Shown here: positions 1 to 8,067 of the stretch, piece by piece | Layout of the letters: the number at the start of each line of letters is the position of its first letter | Position numbering within the stretch: the first letter of the stretch is position 1 | From: CADCTM01 sp049671305 | GTDB lineage: Bacteria; Cyanobacteriota; Cyanobacteriia; Cyanobacteriales; Coleofasciculaceae | Assembly: GCA_049671305.1 (NCBI GenBank) | Contig: JBATUR010000122.1 | Coordinates: 1-64,000 of the forward strand | Length of the DNA stretch: 64,000 bases | Reading direction: 5' to 3' | Notes under the pieces: generated by a model | What the model saw: the letters and a program-made list of their open reading frames with translations, nothing else | Database searches by the model: none | What the model was told of the DNA's origin: nothing | Position numbers and translations under genes: made by a program

Positions 1-863
1 AACAAGTAACTATTGCGACTGGTGGTGAGGGAGGGGCACTCAGTAATTCTAGTTTTGTATCTAATATTAATGGTAATGCTATTAATTCCGCTGACCTCAA
101 TAATTTTTATACTCAGGTTTATCTAACCTTCTTAAATCGCGATGTTAATTTTATTTCAACCAATAAATTAACCGAACGTACCAGCTACTATCCTCACATA
201 GCTTTCACCGGGAATATTACTGGAACTAATCAAGTTTTTCGCTATTATACTGGTGTGATTGCTAGTGAGTCACCCAAAGTTTATTTAGGAGCAGATTATA
301 CCCGAAATAAAAACAACTGGATATTTAATGCTAGTGGAATTGGTTATCTTAACCCAGACCAAGACTACTCTAGCCAGCTTCAAGCAAATATTGCTCGTAT
401 AATTCCTCTAAGTTCTAATGCCAATCTCAATTTATTTACCGGATTTCGTTATGCTTTTAATCAAACCACAAATCCTTTAGAAACCCGAACAGATAACTAT
501 GTAAGTGTGGGTGCTAGAGCTAATGTTGGAGCTGTTTCAGTGGGGTTAACTCAGTATTTTGATGGCATTCTACCCAATTCAATTAACACCGCTTTAGGAG
601 TTGATGCCTCGATTGCAATTAGCTCTCAAGCTAGAATTAGTGCATACTTGACTCCTGGTACTAACCAAATGAGTTATGGTGCGATCGCAGAATATAAATT
701 TGGCAAAGATTACTATAGCCCAGCACTAGTTTTAGGTTGGCGCAAAGATCGATATAATTTCGGTCGTGATCCCTTTGAGAATTCCTTGAAAACATCCGGT
801 GATACTTTTACCCTCCTATTTCGCATGGGCGCACCAACTTCTGCTTTTAGGGCGCCGGGATAA
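1..863 (+). CDS. Probable outer-membrane beta-barrel protein, C-terminal part
   Basis: The reading frame is open from base 3 to the TAA at 861-863, so the gene starts upstream of the window and at least 286 residues are visible. The sequence is rich in Asn, Ser, Thr and Tyr. It shows repeated short alternating hydrophobic/polar stretches of the kind seen in outer-membrane barrel strands (for example LNLFTGFRYAF, VSVGLTQYF and ARISAYL), and ends shortly after the strand-like FTLLFRMG. No catalytic motif is visible. I do not recognise the family; the barrel reading is an inference from composition and strand pattern. The 5' end and any signal peptide lie outside the window. Confidence 0.5.
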   Translation, partial: QVTIATGGEGGALSNSSFVSNINGNAINSADLNNFYTQVYLTFLNRDVNFISTNKLTERTSYYPHIAFTGNITGTNQVFRYYTGVIASESPKVYLGADYTRNKNNWIFNASGIGYLNPDQDYSSQLQANIARIIPLSSNANLNLFTGFRYAFNQTTNPLETRTDNYVSVGARANVGAVSVGLTQYFDGILPNSINTALGVDASIAISSQARISAYLTPGTNQMSYGAIAEYKFGKDYYSPALVLGWRKDRYNFGRDPFENSLKTSGDTFTLLFRMGAPTSAFRAPG

Positions 864-984
864 GGAAATCTCTTAATTTTTGGATTTACTGTTGTCTTGA
901 TAATAATTTACTACTGAATATCCTGTAATCTAATCATAATTAAGGTAGGTGAAAACATCACTTTACTTTTAGGAGGAGAAACAG

Positions 985-1395
985 ATGAAAAACTTTTACA
1001 AAAGCCTAACTATTGCTGCAATTACCGCAACAGCTAGCTTATTTGTAATTGGAGTTCAAGCAAAACCATACCCTGATCGACCTGGTATTTGCTACTTTTT
1101 TAAAGGTAATTCTCTAGAAACAACTCAGACTTGCGTAATTTCCACAGGTTATGGCGCTGGCGCACAATATGTAATCCTAAATTGGGTAGATGGTGTAAAA
1201 ACTAGAATTTTGAATAATACATATCCTGAAGCAGAAATTATCACAACAGTAGATGGAGAAGTTGCTCAAGACTACGCTAGAGACACAAGTTGGTATCGTG
1301 TGGTCAAAAATCCGGGTTCTAGAGATGACATCATGTTTTGTCAACGCATTCTATCAAACCAAAATAGTGTCTGCTATAAATTCACCGATAAATAA
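985..1395 (+). CDS. Small exported protein with four cysteines, unknown function
   Basis: A 136-residue protein. Residues 1-26 form a typical signal peptide: Lys near the N-terminus, a hydrophobic core at 8-23 and a VQA cleavage-like site before KP. The mature part carries Cys36, Cys50, Cys119 and Cys130, which could form two disulfides in the periplasm or outside the cell. A strong Shine-Dalgarno AGGAGGAG lies 9-16 bases before the ATG, which fixes the start. The gene stands alone, 122 bases after the barrel protein. No family recognised. Exported location is well supported; the role is unknown. Confidence 0.75.
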   Translation: MKNFYKSLTIAAITATASLFVIGVQAKPYPDRPGICYFFKGNSLETTQTCVISTGYGAGAQYVILNWVDGVKTRILNNTYPEAEIITTVDGEVAQDYARDTSWYRVVKNPGSRDDIMFCQRILSNQNSVCYKFTDK

Positions 1396-1585
1396 ATGTG
1401 AAAGTAAAATAATTCTTAATCACTAAAAGACACTAACTATCAATTGTAATAACCAAACCTCAGCTTTCTTGTCAAGGATAGAGTTAATCTTCATAACTAC
1501 CAACCCGATAACTGCCCAGCCTGAACTCAGATCATGTTAAAATTCATCTCAATTCTGAAAACTGTGTTGGAAAGGTAATTTAAAT

Positions 1586-1723
1586 ATGGAAGCTGCACTG
1601 CTATTAGCAAAGTTGCCAGAGGCTTATGCCATCTTTAACCCCGTAGTAGACGTTCTGCCCGTTATCCCTGTCTTCTTCTTGCTGCTAGCCTTCGTATGGC
1701 AAGCTGCCGTAGGTTTCAGGTAA
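1586..1723 (+). CDS. psbK: Photosystem II reaction centre protein K (PsbK)
   Basis: A 45-residue protein of the usual PsbK length. It has a short N-terminal presequence (MEAALLLAKLPEAYAIF) followed by the conserved mature part with NPVVDVLPVIPVFF and the ending LAFVWQAAVGFR. PsbK is a single-span thylakoid subunit at the periphery of photosystem II, near CP43, and contributes to stability of the complex. The hydrophobic membrane segment is roughly residues 24-41. The gene is monocistronic here. About 10 bases after the stop, GGGACTGG (1733-1740) can pair with CCAGTCCC (1800-1807), but the 59-base spacer makes a terminator role doubtful. Confidence 0.95.
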   Translation: MEAALLLAKLPEAYAIFNPVVDVLPVIPVFFLLLAFVWQAAVGFR

Positions 1724-1850
1724 CAAGTTTTGGGGACTGGAGATTAAAAAACGGAAAGTTACACTCATACAGTTGCCCTGTTGTAGCTAATTTTCAATGC
1801 CAGTCCCTAAATGAGCCAACGCAACTAGCCACGCCCACTCATTGCTAATG

Positions 1851-2393
1851 CTACCCTGCCTTTTGAAACGCTGGACGCTCAGAAAGACGCTTCATATAAT
1901 CGACAACGGCTGGATACTCACTAAGGTCAAGCTGCAACATCATCGGTATGTAGCACAAAAGCGCCCCAACTGCAACATCTGCAACATTAAAATCATCTCC
2001 CATAATAAACTGCTGTTTTTCCAGGATTTGATTTAAAGGCGTCATCAACTTCGGCATTTCCCGTTCTCGATTTGCTTCAACAAAAATGCCTGGTCCCAGG
2101 GTAGCATTAGCAAAGTTAATCCATTGATTAATTTTGGATTGAGTTTCCAGAGAGGTTAAGCCACCGTACTTTTGAGCCAAGTACAACAAAATTGCCCCCG
2201 ACTCCCAAAGTTGAAAATCGCCATCAACAATTGCCGGAACTTTCCCCATTGGGTTTATTTCCAGAAATTCTGGTTGCCGATGTCCACCAGCCTGCATATC
2301 CAGTAGGATAAATTCGTAGGGAACTTCTAGCTCTTCCAAATACCACTGGACAATGGAAGCCCGACTGCGAGCACCGCCGTAGAGTTTTAGCAT
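1851..2393 (-). CDS. Glutathione S-transferase family protein
   Basis: A 180-residue protein with an N-terminal thioredoxin-like GST domain (residues 1-75). It contains SRASIVQWYLEELEVPYE, the cis-proline motif MGKVPAIVDG, and the glutathione gamma-glutamyl site WESGAILLYLAQKYG. An all-helical C-terminal domain follows, with the N-capping segment FNVADVAVGALL. It is about 20-30 residues shorter than many GSTs. The likely role is cytosolic glutathione-dependent conjugation or peroxide reduction; the substrate cannot be told. It lies 9 bases downstream of the conserved hypothetical gene at 2403-2867 on the same strand, so the two are probably co-transcribed. Confidence 0.88.
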   Translation of the reverse strand: MLKLYGGARSRASIVQWYLEELEVPYEFILLDMQAGGHRQPEFLEINPMGKVPAIVDGDFQLWESGAILLYLAQKYGGLTSLETQSKINQWINFANATLGPGIFVEANREREMPKLMTPLNQILEKQQFIMGDDFNVADVAVGALLCYIPMMLQLDLSEYPAVVDYMKRLSERPAFQKAG

Positions 2394-2402
2394 GGTAACA
2401 AC

Positions 2403-2867
2403 CTAAAGGACTTTGTGGGTGTATTCGTGTTGTTTGACATCATCTTCCTTACGAACAACCCGCGTGGCATTGAGTACCCGCTTGCGTTCGATAGAATAGT
2501 TGAAGTTATCAAGCATCGAACCAACGGGGATATGAGACTGCGCTTCTTGACGACTGAGGTATGTGCGTGCCGCTGAAATGGCACGGAAGGCAAAGTCATC
2601 ACAAAACTGGGCATCTGCGGGGAATTGGCTAAGTTTCTGGGGTGTTTCGTCTACTAGCAACTCACCGATAGTTGTGCCACAAGCTAAGGCATAAGAAGTG
2701 GGAATACCTTTGAGAATTGCTTCTAAGGCAGCCGAGGGAATTGGTTCTATGACTTTAACTTCATGAACTTCACCATCTTCTTTAATAAAGCAAGTTGCCA
2801 AACCAACAACCAGGTAGCTATCGGTAGAGAGATCAGGAGCTTGATTTAAGGATGTTGCTACTGCCAT
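2403..2867 (-). CDS. Conserved cyanobacterial protein of unknown function
   Basis: I place the start at the ATG at 2867 (154 residues, MAVATSLN), which has AGG a few bases upstream. An in-frame ATG at 2924 would add 19 residues of unconvincing sequence. The protein is soluble, without membrane segments or signal peptide. Recognisable blocks are SYLVVGLATCFIKEDGEV, VIEPIPSAALE and a basic C-terminus (RKRVLNATRVVRKEDD). It looks like a family widespread in cyanobacteria, but I cannot assign a function. It is first in a probable two-gene operon with the GST gene. Confidence 0.7.
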   Translation of the reverse strand: MAVATSLNQAPDLSTDSYLVVGLATCFIKEDGEVHEVKVIEPIPSAALEAILKGIPTSYALACGTTIGELLVDETPQKLSQFPADAQFCDDFAFRAISAARTYLSRQEAQSHIPVGSMLDNFNYSIERKRVLNATRVVRKEDDVKQHEYTHKVL

Positions 2868-3261
2868 AAGCCTATTGTAGTTAAGGGTCAAGAAACCAAG
2901 AGCAATAAAAGGCTTCGGTTGCATTTTACCAGGATCTATCGGCTAGGGGATAGAGAAAGAGAAAGCTTGGTTTGTTGATGATGGCTGCCTTATGCCAATT
3001 TATGAAACTACACACACATAGATTTTTGAGAAACCATACGAATGGGTGAAGTAATTTTAAGCAGATTGCCGTTAATCTATCAGGAAATCAGTAAAACAGG
3101 GCTGTAGAGTTCTTAAGAATGCTTAAGGCTTAAGTGATTAATCTTGGTGGGTTTTTGAGACAGGGAAGACGCATCAGTAAGTGACACATAAAGACCCGCT
3201 AGAGCGTGGCTTGAGCCTTAATCTTGATTTTAGATAAGTCACAGGAACTGTTGAGGAACAC
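2868..3261. other. Intergenic region between divergent genes, nothing recognised
   Basis: This 394-base region separates the minus-strand gene starting at 2867 from the plus-strand TPR gene at 3262. It must hold both promoters. I see short AT-rich stretches and a small palindrome around CTTAAG repeats near 3112-3135, but no convincing sigma-70 boxes, RNA gene or repeat. A weak Shine-Dalgarno (GAGGAAC) precedes the TPR gene start. Confidence 0.5.
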
Positions 3262-3975
3262 ATGAATACTCATACTTTTGTAACTCGGAAAAATCAAAAC
3301 AGACAGTGGTCACCAATGCCTCGTAAAAATCAAAGACGCTTGGTATCGGCTAGTTTGATCAACAAAAAAAAGATAACACAGTCATCTGAAAGCTTACGCG
3401 CTAGTGCTCACAATAAAGTAAAGAAAGGTGAGTATGTTGAGGCGATCGCTTTATTCAATCAGTTAATTAGCCGTAACCCCGAAAGTGCTAACGATTATAA
3501 CAATCGTGGTTTAATTTACTTTCAACTCGGTAAAACTGAACAAGCGATCGCTGACTACAACTACGCACTACTACTTAATCACGAATTGGACAGTGCCTAC
3601 AACAACCGCGCTAACTACTACGTCTCTTTTGGACAACTAGCCGAAGCACTGACAGACTACGAAAAAGCACTTGATCTCAACCCTGGTAATATCCGCTCTT
3701 GGATTAACCAAGGTATCACCTTCCGTGAATTAGGACTATATGACTTAGCCCTAGAAAATCTTGATATGGCGCTCATCCTTGGTGGCTTAGAAGATTATAT
3801 CTATGCTGAACGAGGTCGCACCTACGAGCTACGGGGTGACTGGAATTGTGCGATCGCCGACTATCAACGCGCTCTAAAAATCTTACAACACTCTGGGGTA
3901 GCAGGTCGTCTACGTCGAAAGGTTCAAAATTGGATGAGTCAGTTGCTAGAACCCTTTAGTGCCCAAGCAAGTTAG
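3262..3975 (+). CDS. Tetratricopeptide-repeat protein
   Basis: A 237-residue protein with a basic, low-complexity N-terminus (residues 1-45, no signal peptide) followed by about five TPR units at residues 48-225. Typical TPR positions are visible: NRGLIYFQLGKTEQAIADYNYAL, NNRANYYVSFGQ and WINQGITFRELG. Such arrays bind partner proteins. No enzymatic domain is present, so it is probably a scaffold or assembly factor in the cytoplasm or at thylakoids, with partner unknown. Three HIP1 palindromes fall inside the gene (near 3442, 3544 and 3850), each encoding Ala-Ile or Ile-Ala in the repeats. Confidence 0.88.
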   Translation: MNTHTFVTRKNQNRQWSPMPRKNQRRLVSASLINKKKITQSSESLRASAHNKVKKGEYVEAIALFNQLISRNPESANDYNNRGLIYFQLGKTEQAIADYNYALLLNHELDSAYNNRANYYVSFGQLAEALTDYEKALDLNPGNIRSWINQGITFRELGLYDLALENLDMALILGGLEDYIYAERGRTYELRGDWNCAIADYQRALKILQHSGVAGRLRRKVQNWMSQLLEPFSAQAS

Positions 3976-4050
3976 TTGTCTAATTCAGAAATTTTCTGAT
4001 CTCTCGTCATTGGTTCTGTACTAATCACACTTCGATCAATAAACTAATGA

Positions 4051-4440
4051 TTAATTATCATCTTTTGTACCAGGCTCTTGCCAAACAACTTGACGTTGAG
4101 TTGGATCAACCCAAGTGCTTTGCTCTCGCATCACACTTTTTGCTTGTCCAGGATCAAAAGAGCGATTGAAATCAGTGCGTAAATTTTTAACTCGTTCTTC
4201 AGTTCGTTTAACTTCTGCTCTCACTTCTCGCAACTTGGTTTGTTGTGATAGGTGATAAGGAAACAATTGTACTAAGCCTGAAATAGCAGCAGCAGAAAGT
4301 AATGCATTTACAACAACTTTAGCAGTTGTTTCACCAACAGCAGCTCCCAAGGAATGACGCCGACTGCGACGTACTGTCCGAGGAACCCGGCGTGGTTTTA
4401 ATGGTTGTATTGGGGGTTGATTCGGTTGAATTGCGTTCAT
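4051..4440 (-). CDS. Small membrane-anchored coiled-coil protein, unknown function
   Basis: A 129-residue protein. A very basic N-terminus (residues 16-30, RRVPRTVRRSRRHSLG) is followed by one hydrophobic helix (about 40-60), a charged heptad-rich stretch likely to form a coiled coil (about 66-95, KLREVRAEVKRTEERVKNL) and a Trp-containing polar tail. The positive N-terminus would place the tail outside the cytoplasm under the positive-inside rule. It resembles conserved cyanobacterial small proteins of unknown role. Positioned tail-to-tail with the TPR gene. Confidence 0.7.
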   Translation of the reverse strand: MNAIQPNQPPIQPLKPRRVPRTVRRSRRHSLGAAVGETTAKVVVNALLSAAAISGLVQLFPYHLSQQTKLREVRAEVKRTEERVKNLRTDFNRSFDPGQAKSVMREQSTWVDPTQRQVVWQEPGTKDDN

Positions 4441-4777
4441 CTGTATCAGAATCCTGAACTTACAGCGTCCAGAGGTGAGACGTGTTATCTATTTAAGCTA
4501 TGCACACCTGATTTGATCTTGCTACTTTGTGTTTAACGAAATTCGCCTCAATGAACAAAGTAGCTTCAACCGAAGGCAGTGGCACGCCAATGTTATCAAG
4601 ACACTTTACAGCAAATTGCTGTGTTATCCGGAAAACATCAGTCTCCAGACAGAAATGAGAGGCATTTGCTATCTGGACTCTTAAAAGTTCTCTCAGGAGA
4701 AAACCTACTAAGGACGAAGCATTTATAATAACCTCTCGCTGCCTGCGGATAAAGCTACTTTGTCGCGCTCAATTAGG
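4441..4777. other. Intergenic region with a thrice-repeated 10-mer
   Basis: No gene is seen in this stretch between the coiled-coil protein and psaM. GCTACTTTGT occurs at 4521-4530 and 4754-4763, and its reverse complement at 4555-4564. The first two facing copies could form a 10-bp stem with a 24-base loop. The region is downstream of psaM on the minus strand, so the hairpin may help end that transcript; this is only a suggestion. No RNA gene recognised. Confidence 0.4.
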
Positions 4778-4803
4778 ACAAAACTCTATTTATAGAGTTC
4801 TGT
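4778..4803 (-). terminator. Hairpin overlapping the psaM stop codon
   Basis: On the minus strand the last codons of psaM and the bases beyond form an 11-bp stem (ACAGAACTCTA with TAGAGTTTTGT, one G-U pair) around a 4-base loop. The TAG stop codon starts the 3' arm. No run of U follows, so it is not a classical intrinsic terminator. It may protect the 3' end of this very short mRNA. Confidence 0.35.
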
Positions 4804-4881
4804 TGCCAAACGGAAGGCAAGGACGCCTGGAATTAGCGCCACGACTAAAGCAACGAACACTTGGGTATCTGATATAGACAT
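4786..4881 (-). CDS. psaM: Photosystem I reaction centre subunit XII (PsaM)
   Basis: A 31-residue protein starting MSISDTQVFVALVVAL and ending AFRLATELYK, the canonical length and signature of PsaM. It is a single transmembrane helix of the photosystem I core in the thylakoid membrane, near the trimer interface in cyanobacteria. The gene stands alone; a purine-rich AGGAGCCG lies a few bases upstream of the ATG. The 3' end overlaps a hairpin at 4778-4803. Confidence 0.95.
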   Translation of the reverse strand: MSISDTQVFVALVVALIPGVLAFRLATELYK

Positions 4882-5132
4882 TGTTTAACGGCTCCTTGTT
4901 TTCAGAGGTCTTCATTCATTAATTGCCTGAAGTTGACCCTTTGCGAAATAACTTGTAATAAGATGCAATATTCCAGGGGTGAGATCAGCTCTTTTGAGTA
5001 GGTGCTGATACCTGACGTTTTCGGCAGAAATGATCGCTGACGGGTTAAGCTTGGTAATGTAGTGGTGATCAGAGTAAATCGAAGCCGTTTGTATCGTGAG
5101 ATTTTTCTCAGTTTCGTTTTAATTTATTTTTA

Positions 5133-5858
5133 ATGCTAGACCAAATTTTTAACTTACCTTTTGATTTCGGAGTAGAAGCGCCGTTAGTTTTATTGATTTT
5201 GATAGGACTGGAGGCGGTGCTATCGGCAGATAATGCGATCGCTTTAGCTGCCATTGCTCAAGGTTTAGAAGATCCAGAACTCCAACGCCGTGCTCTCAAT
5301 TTTGGTTTGGTTGCCGCCTATGTGTTGCGGATTACCTTAATTCTTACAGCGACTTGGATTGTGCAGTTTTGGCAATTTGAGCTACTTGGTGCAGCTTACC
5401 TGCTGTGGTTAGTCTATCAACACTTCACTTCAGCCACAGAGGAAGATGACCAACATCATGGACCAAGGTTTACCTCGCTTTGGCAAACTATTCCTTTAAT
5501 TGCCGTCACTGACTTAGCATTTTCTTTGGATAGCGTCACAACTGCGATCGCTATTTCTGATCAAACCTGGCTGGTGATCACCGGCGGTACAATTGGCGTG
5601 ATCACCCTACGCTTCATGGCAGGCTTATTTATCCGCTGGCTCAAAGAATACGTCCATCTGGAAGATGCTGGCTACATTACCGTTGGTTTTGTTGGCTTAA
5701 GGCTATTGGTTAGAGCAATTAGACCAGATTTAGTGCCGCCAGAATGGATTATGATTGCTGCTATTGCGGTGGTATTTTTCTGGGGCTTTTCTAAGCGTAC
5801 GGATCAGGAATTAGTTTTAGAAACTGAATCAAAAAAAGTTGAAGAAGTCAAGCGTTAA
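5133..5858 (+). CDS. TerC family integral membrane protein
   Basis: A 241-residue protein with about seven hydrophobic helices and the TerC-family signatures: GLEAVLSADNAIALA near residues 25-40 and TDLAFSLDSVTTAIA near 125-140. The paired acidic residues in these two repeats are thought to bind metal. TerC and Alx proteins are linked to manganese or other divalent cation efflux, and a TerC homologue in plants is needed for thylakoid biogenesis. The C-terminus is a short charged tail (LETESKKVEEVKR). Function in detail is not established. Transcribed alone, tail-to-tail with ndk. Confidence 0.88.
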   Translation: MLDQIFNLPFDFGVEAPLVLLILIGLEAVLSADNAIALAAIAQGLEDPELQRRALNFGLVAAYVLRITLILTATWIVQFWQFELLGAAYLLWLVYQHFTSATEEDDQHHGPRFTSLWQTIPLIAVTDLAFSLDSVTTAIAISDQTWLVITGGTIGVITLRFMAGLFIRWLKEYVHLEDAGYITVGFVGLRLLVRAIRPDLVPPEWIMIAAIAVVFFWGFSKRTDQELVLETESKKVEEVKR

Positions 5859-5938
5859 ACTAAATTTAAATATCCCTGACTTCCTGGTTTAGGCGTTGCT
5901 GAATACAGATATGGCTCATTCTAGAAGCAAAAAACCAA

Positions 5939-5962
5939 GCAACCCCCAATTTTAGGGGCTGC
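5939..5962 (-). terminator. Probable intrinsic terminator of ndk
   Basis: Read on the minus strand, GCAGCCCC and GGGGGTTGC-like arms form an 8-bp stem with one mismatch around an AT-rich loop, followed immediately by TTGGTTTTTTG. It lies about 30 bases past the ndk stop codon, the right place and polarity for a rho-independent terminator. Confidence 0.55.
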
Positions 5963-5992
5963 CGATACTGCCATTGGGCAATGCCTCAAAAA

Positions 5993-6442
5993 TTACTCGT
6001 ACAACCAAGGCGCTGCATTTTGCTGCCAGCTTACAAGTTCCTCATCGTTAAACCATAAGCCAATTTCATATCGGGCGGTTTCTATGGCATCTGAGCCATG
6101 AATCAGGTTACGTCCCACTGCCACTCCATAGTCGCCGCGAATTGTTCCTGGTTCCGCACTCAGAGGGTTTGTCGCACCAATAATTTTGCGTGCTGAAGCA
6201 ACTACGCCTTCGCCTTCCCAAACCATTGCCACGACTGGACTAGAGATGATAAACTCAACTAATCCTGGGAAAAACGGTCTTTCTTTGTGAACGCCGTAAT
6301 GCTGTTCTGCAAGTTCGCGGCTAACACTCATTAGCTTTAATCCAACGAGAGTAAAGCCTTTTGTTTCCAAACGCTTAATTACTTCACCAACAAGGTTGCG
6401 CTGGACGCCATCCGGCTTGATCATGAGAAATGTCCGTTCCAA
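5993..6442 (-). CDS. ndk: Nucleoside diphosphate kinase
   Basis: A 149-residue enzyme of normal length that passes the gamma phosphate from ATP to other nucleoside diphosphates through a phosphohistidine. The N-terminus MERTFLMIKPDGVQRN is typical. The catalytic His115 sits in NLIHGSDAIETA, and the Kpn-loop and nucleotide-binding residues (RPFFPGLVEFI, GPG-like ATNPLSAEPGTIRGD) are intact. Cytosolic housekeeping enzyme. It is separated from ddl by about 110 bases on the same strand, and a terminator candidate follows it. Confidence 0.97.
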   Translation of the reverse strand: MERTFLMIKPDGVQRNLVGEVIKRLETKGFTLVGLKLMSVSRELAEQHYGVHKERPFFPGLVEFIISSPVVAMVWEGEGVVASARKIIGATNPLSAEPGTIRGDYGVAVGRNLIHGSDAIETARYEIGLWFNDEELVSWQQNAAPWLYE

Positions 6443-6555
6443 GTTACTCTCCTCGAATTTTTTAACTCATTACTAAACCCAGATTAGACCACAAATCGGC
6501 ACTCTCACCAACACTTCATCATCTGTTGATTTTTGTGCCGACAACGCCAGAGATA

Positions 6556-7662
6556 TTAGCAATTATGTCGCTCTAAAGCGAGTTCAATCAATTGATTGAC
6601 TAATTCGGGAAAAGGTATGCCTGTTGCTGCCCATAATTGAGGATACATACTAGTTGCTGTAAAACCGGGGAAGGTGTTAATTTCGTTAATCAAAACTTCT
6701 CCCGTTGCTTCTACATAAAAGAAGTCTACCCGCGCTAAACCGGCAGCATCAACGGCAGCAAATGCTTGCAGTGACATTTCTTGAATTTGAGTTGTCACAC
6801 TATCAGGTAAAGCTGCGGGAATAATTAAACCTGCCTGCCCTTCGGTATATTTAGTTTCATAGTCATAAAAATCACTTTCAAAAGTAATTTCACCCACAAC
6901 AGAAGCTTTGGGTTGATCATTACCTAAAACCGCACATTCGACTTCTCTAGCAACAATACCTGCTTCAATAATAATGCGTCGATCGTAACTTGCGGCATTA
7001 TCTAATGCTACTTCTAATTCAGAACGCGATCGCACTTTGGCAATACCTACTGATGAACCCAAGTTTGCCGGCTTCACAAAACAAGGATATGCTAATGTTT
7101 CTTCAATTTGGTCACAAAGTTTCGGAAAAACACAAGGATTTGACCAAATTTGCCCACGGTTCAATGCCATATACTTAACTTGTGGCAACCCAGCATGAGC
7201 AAATGCCATTTTCATCGCAATTTTATCCATTCCCATTGCTGAACCTAACACACCAGAACCTACAAAAGGCACTTGCATCAACTTCAGCAATCCTTGCACT
7301 GTACCATCTTCTCCATTCGGTCCGTGCAGAATGGGTATCCAAACATCAACCTCAGACCAATTGGTATTTTGCCCTGCTAGATTTAAACTAGAACTGGGCT
7401 TTATTGTCATCTCTTGACTTTGAGATGATACGGCGTTAGCTTCTGTATCTAATTGCAGCGCTTTGCCTGATTGTAAAACTTTTTCTGCAGTTTCTCCAGT
7501 TTGCCAGACGCCATCTTTTTGGATATAAACTGGCTTAAGTTGATATTTGTCGCTATTGTGACCTGTATTGAGTGCTTGTGCGATCGCTTTTGCTGATGCC
7601 AGCGAAACTTCATGCTCCCCAGAACAACCACCAAATAATAATCCTACTCGTAATTTTGACAT
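6556..7662 (-). CDS. ddl: D-alanine--D-alanine ligase
   Basis: A 368-residue ATP-grasp enzyme that joins two D-alanines for the peptidoglycan pentapeptide. N-terminal signature GLLFGGCSGEHEVSLASA (residues 7-24), ATP-grasp core with FVKPANLGSSVGIAKV, and metal-binding C-terminal segment VDFFYVEATGEVLINEINTFPGFT. The HGPNGEDGTVQG segment carries the Glu/Asp residues that contact the first D-alanine. The length fits the longer Ddl type. Start ATG at 7662 with MSKLRVGLLFGG. Upstream of ndk on the same strand, perhaps partly co-transcribed. Confidence 0.97.
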   Translation of the reverse strand: MSKLRVGLLFGGCSGEHEVSLASAKAIAQALNTGHNSDKYQLKPVYIQKDGVWQTGETAEKVLQSGKALQLDTEANAVSSQSQEMTIKPSSSLNLAGQNTNWSEVDVWIPILHGPNGEDGTVQGLLKLMQVPFVGSGVLGSAMGMDKIAMKMAFAHAGLPQVKYMALNRGQIWSNPCVFPKLCDQIEETLAYPCFVKPANLGSSVGIAKVRSRSELEVALDNAASYDRRIIIEAGIVAREVECAVLGNDQPKASVVGEITFESDFYDYETKYTEGQAGLIIPAALPDSVTTQIQEMSLQAFAAVDAAGLARVDFFYVEATGEVLINEINTFPGFTATSMYPQLWAATGIPFPELVNQLIELALERHNC

Positions 7663-7848
7663 AATTCATTGCTCCCGGCACTCCTCGAAATGCAGATAGC
7701 CTATCACACCTTGCTGTTTTTGGAGTTATTATTATTACTATCAATCCTCAATTGGATCTAAACCGAAAAAAGCACTTTATCTATATAACTGCATAAGTGA
7801 CATTGCCTCAAGAGATAAATAGAGGTAACAGTTAAATCTTTTGCCGTC

Positions 7849-8052
7849 ATGAAATTACTATTTTTATCAGTCGCTTGTGCTTGCGTTGTTTCCGTTGCTG
7901 CTTGTAGTAGCAATAACTCAGTTGCTTCAAGCACTACTCAGTCACAGACAATTTAAGCTTCCCCGGCATCTAAAATCACCAAAGTTTCATCAACTCAAGA
8001 TTGGTACAATTACACTGCCAAAGATGGTAACGTTTCGACGAAACGTCTCTAC
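7849..8052 (+). pseudogene. Broken lipoprotein gene (in-frame stop, truncated 3' end)
   Basis: An ATG at 7849 opens a lipoprotein signal (MKLLFLSVACACVVSVAACSS, lipobox VAAC) but a TAA at 7954-7956 ends it after 35 residues. The same frame then reads on sensibly as ASPASKITKVSSTQDWYNY and TAKDGNVSTKRLYDN up to about 8050. It then runs as a low-complexity frame into the 3' end of the convergent phosphate permease gene. WYNYTAKDGNVS resembles the start of the lipid-anchored domain found in many cyanobacterial lipoproteins (a W-x-x-Y-T-x-x-x-G pattern). One C-to-T change (CAA to TAA) would explain the stop. I read it as a decayed gene; a genuine 35-residue lipopeptide is the alternative. Confidence 0.55.
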
Positions 8053-8067
8053 GATAATAATTATGCG

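Noticed and set aside
1733..1807. GGGACTGG / CCAGTCCC inverted repeat after psbK as terminator
   Set aside because: The 59-base spacer and lack of a U run make an intrinsic terminator unlikely.
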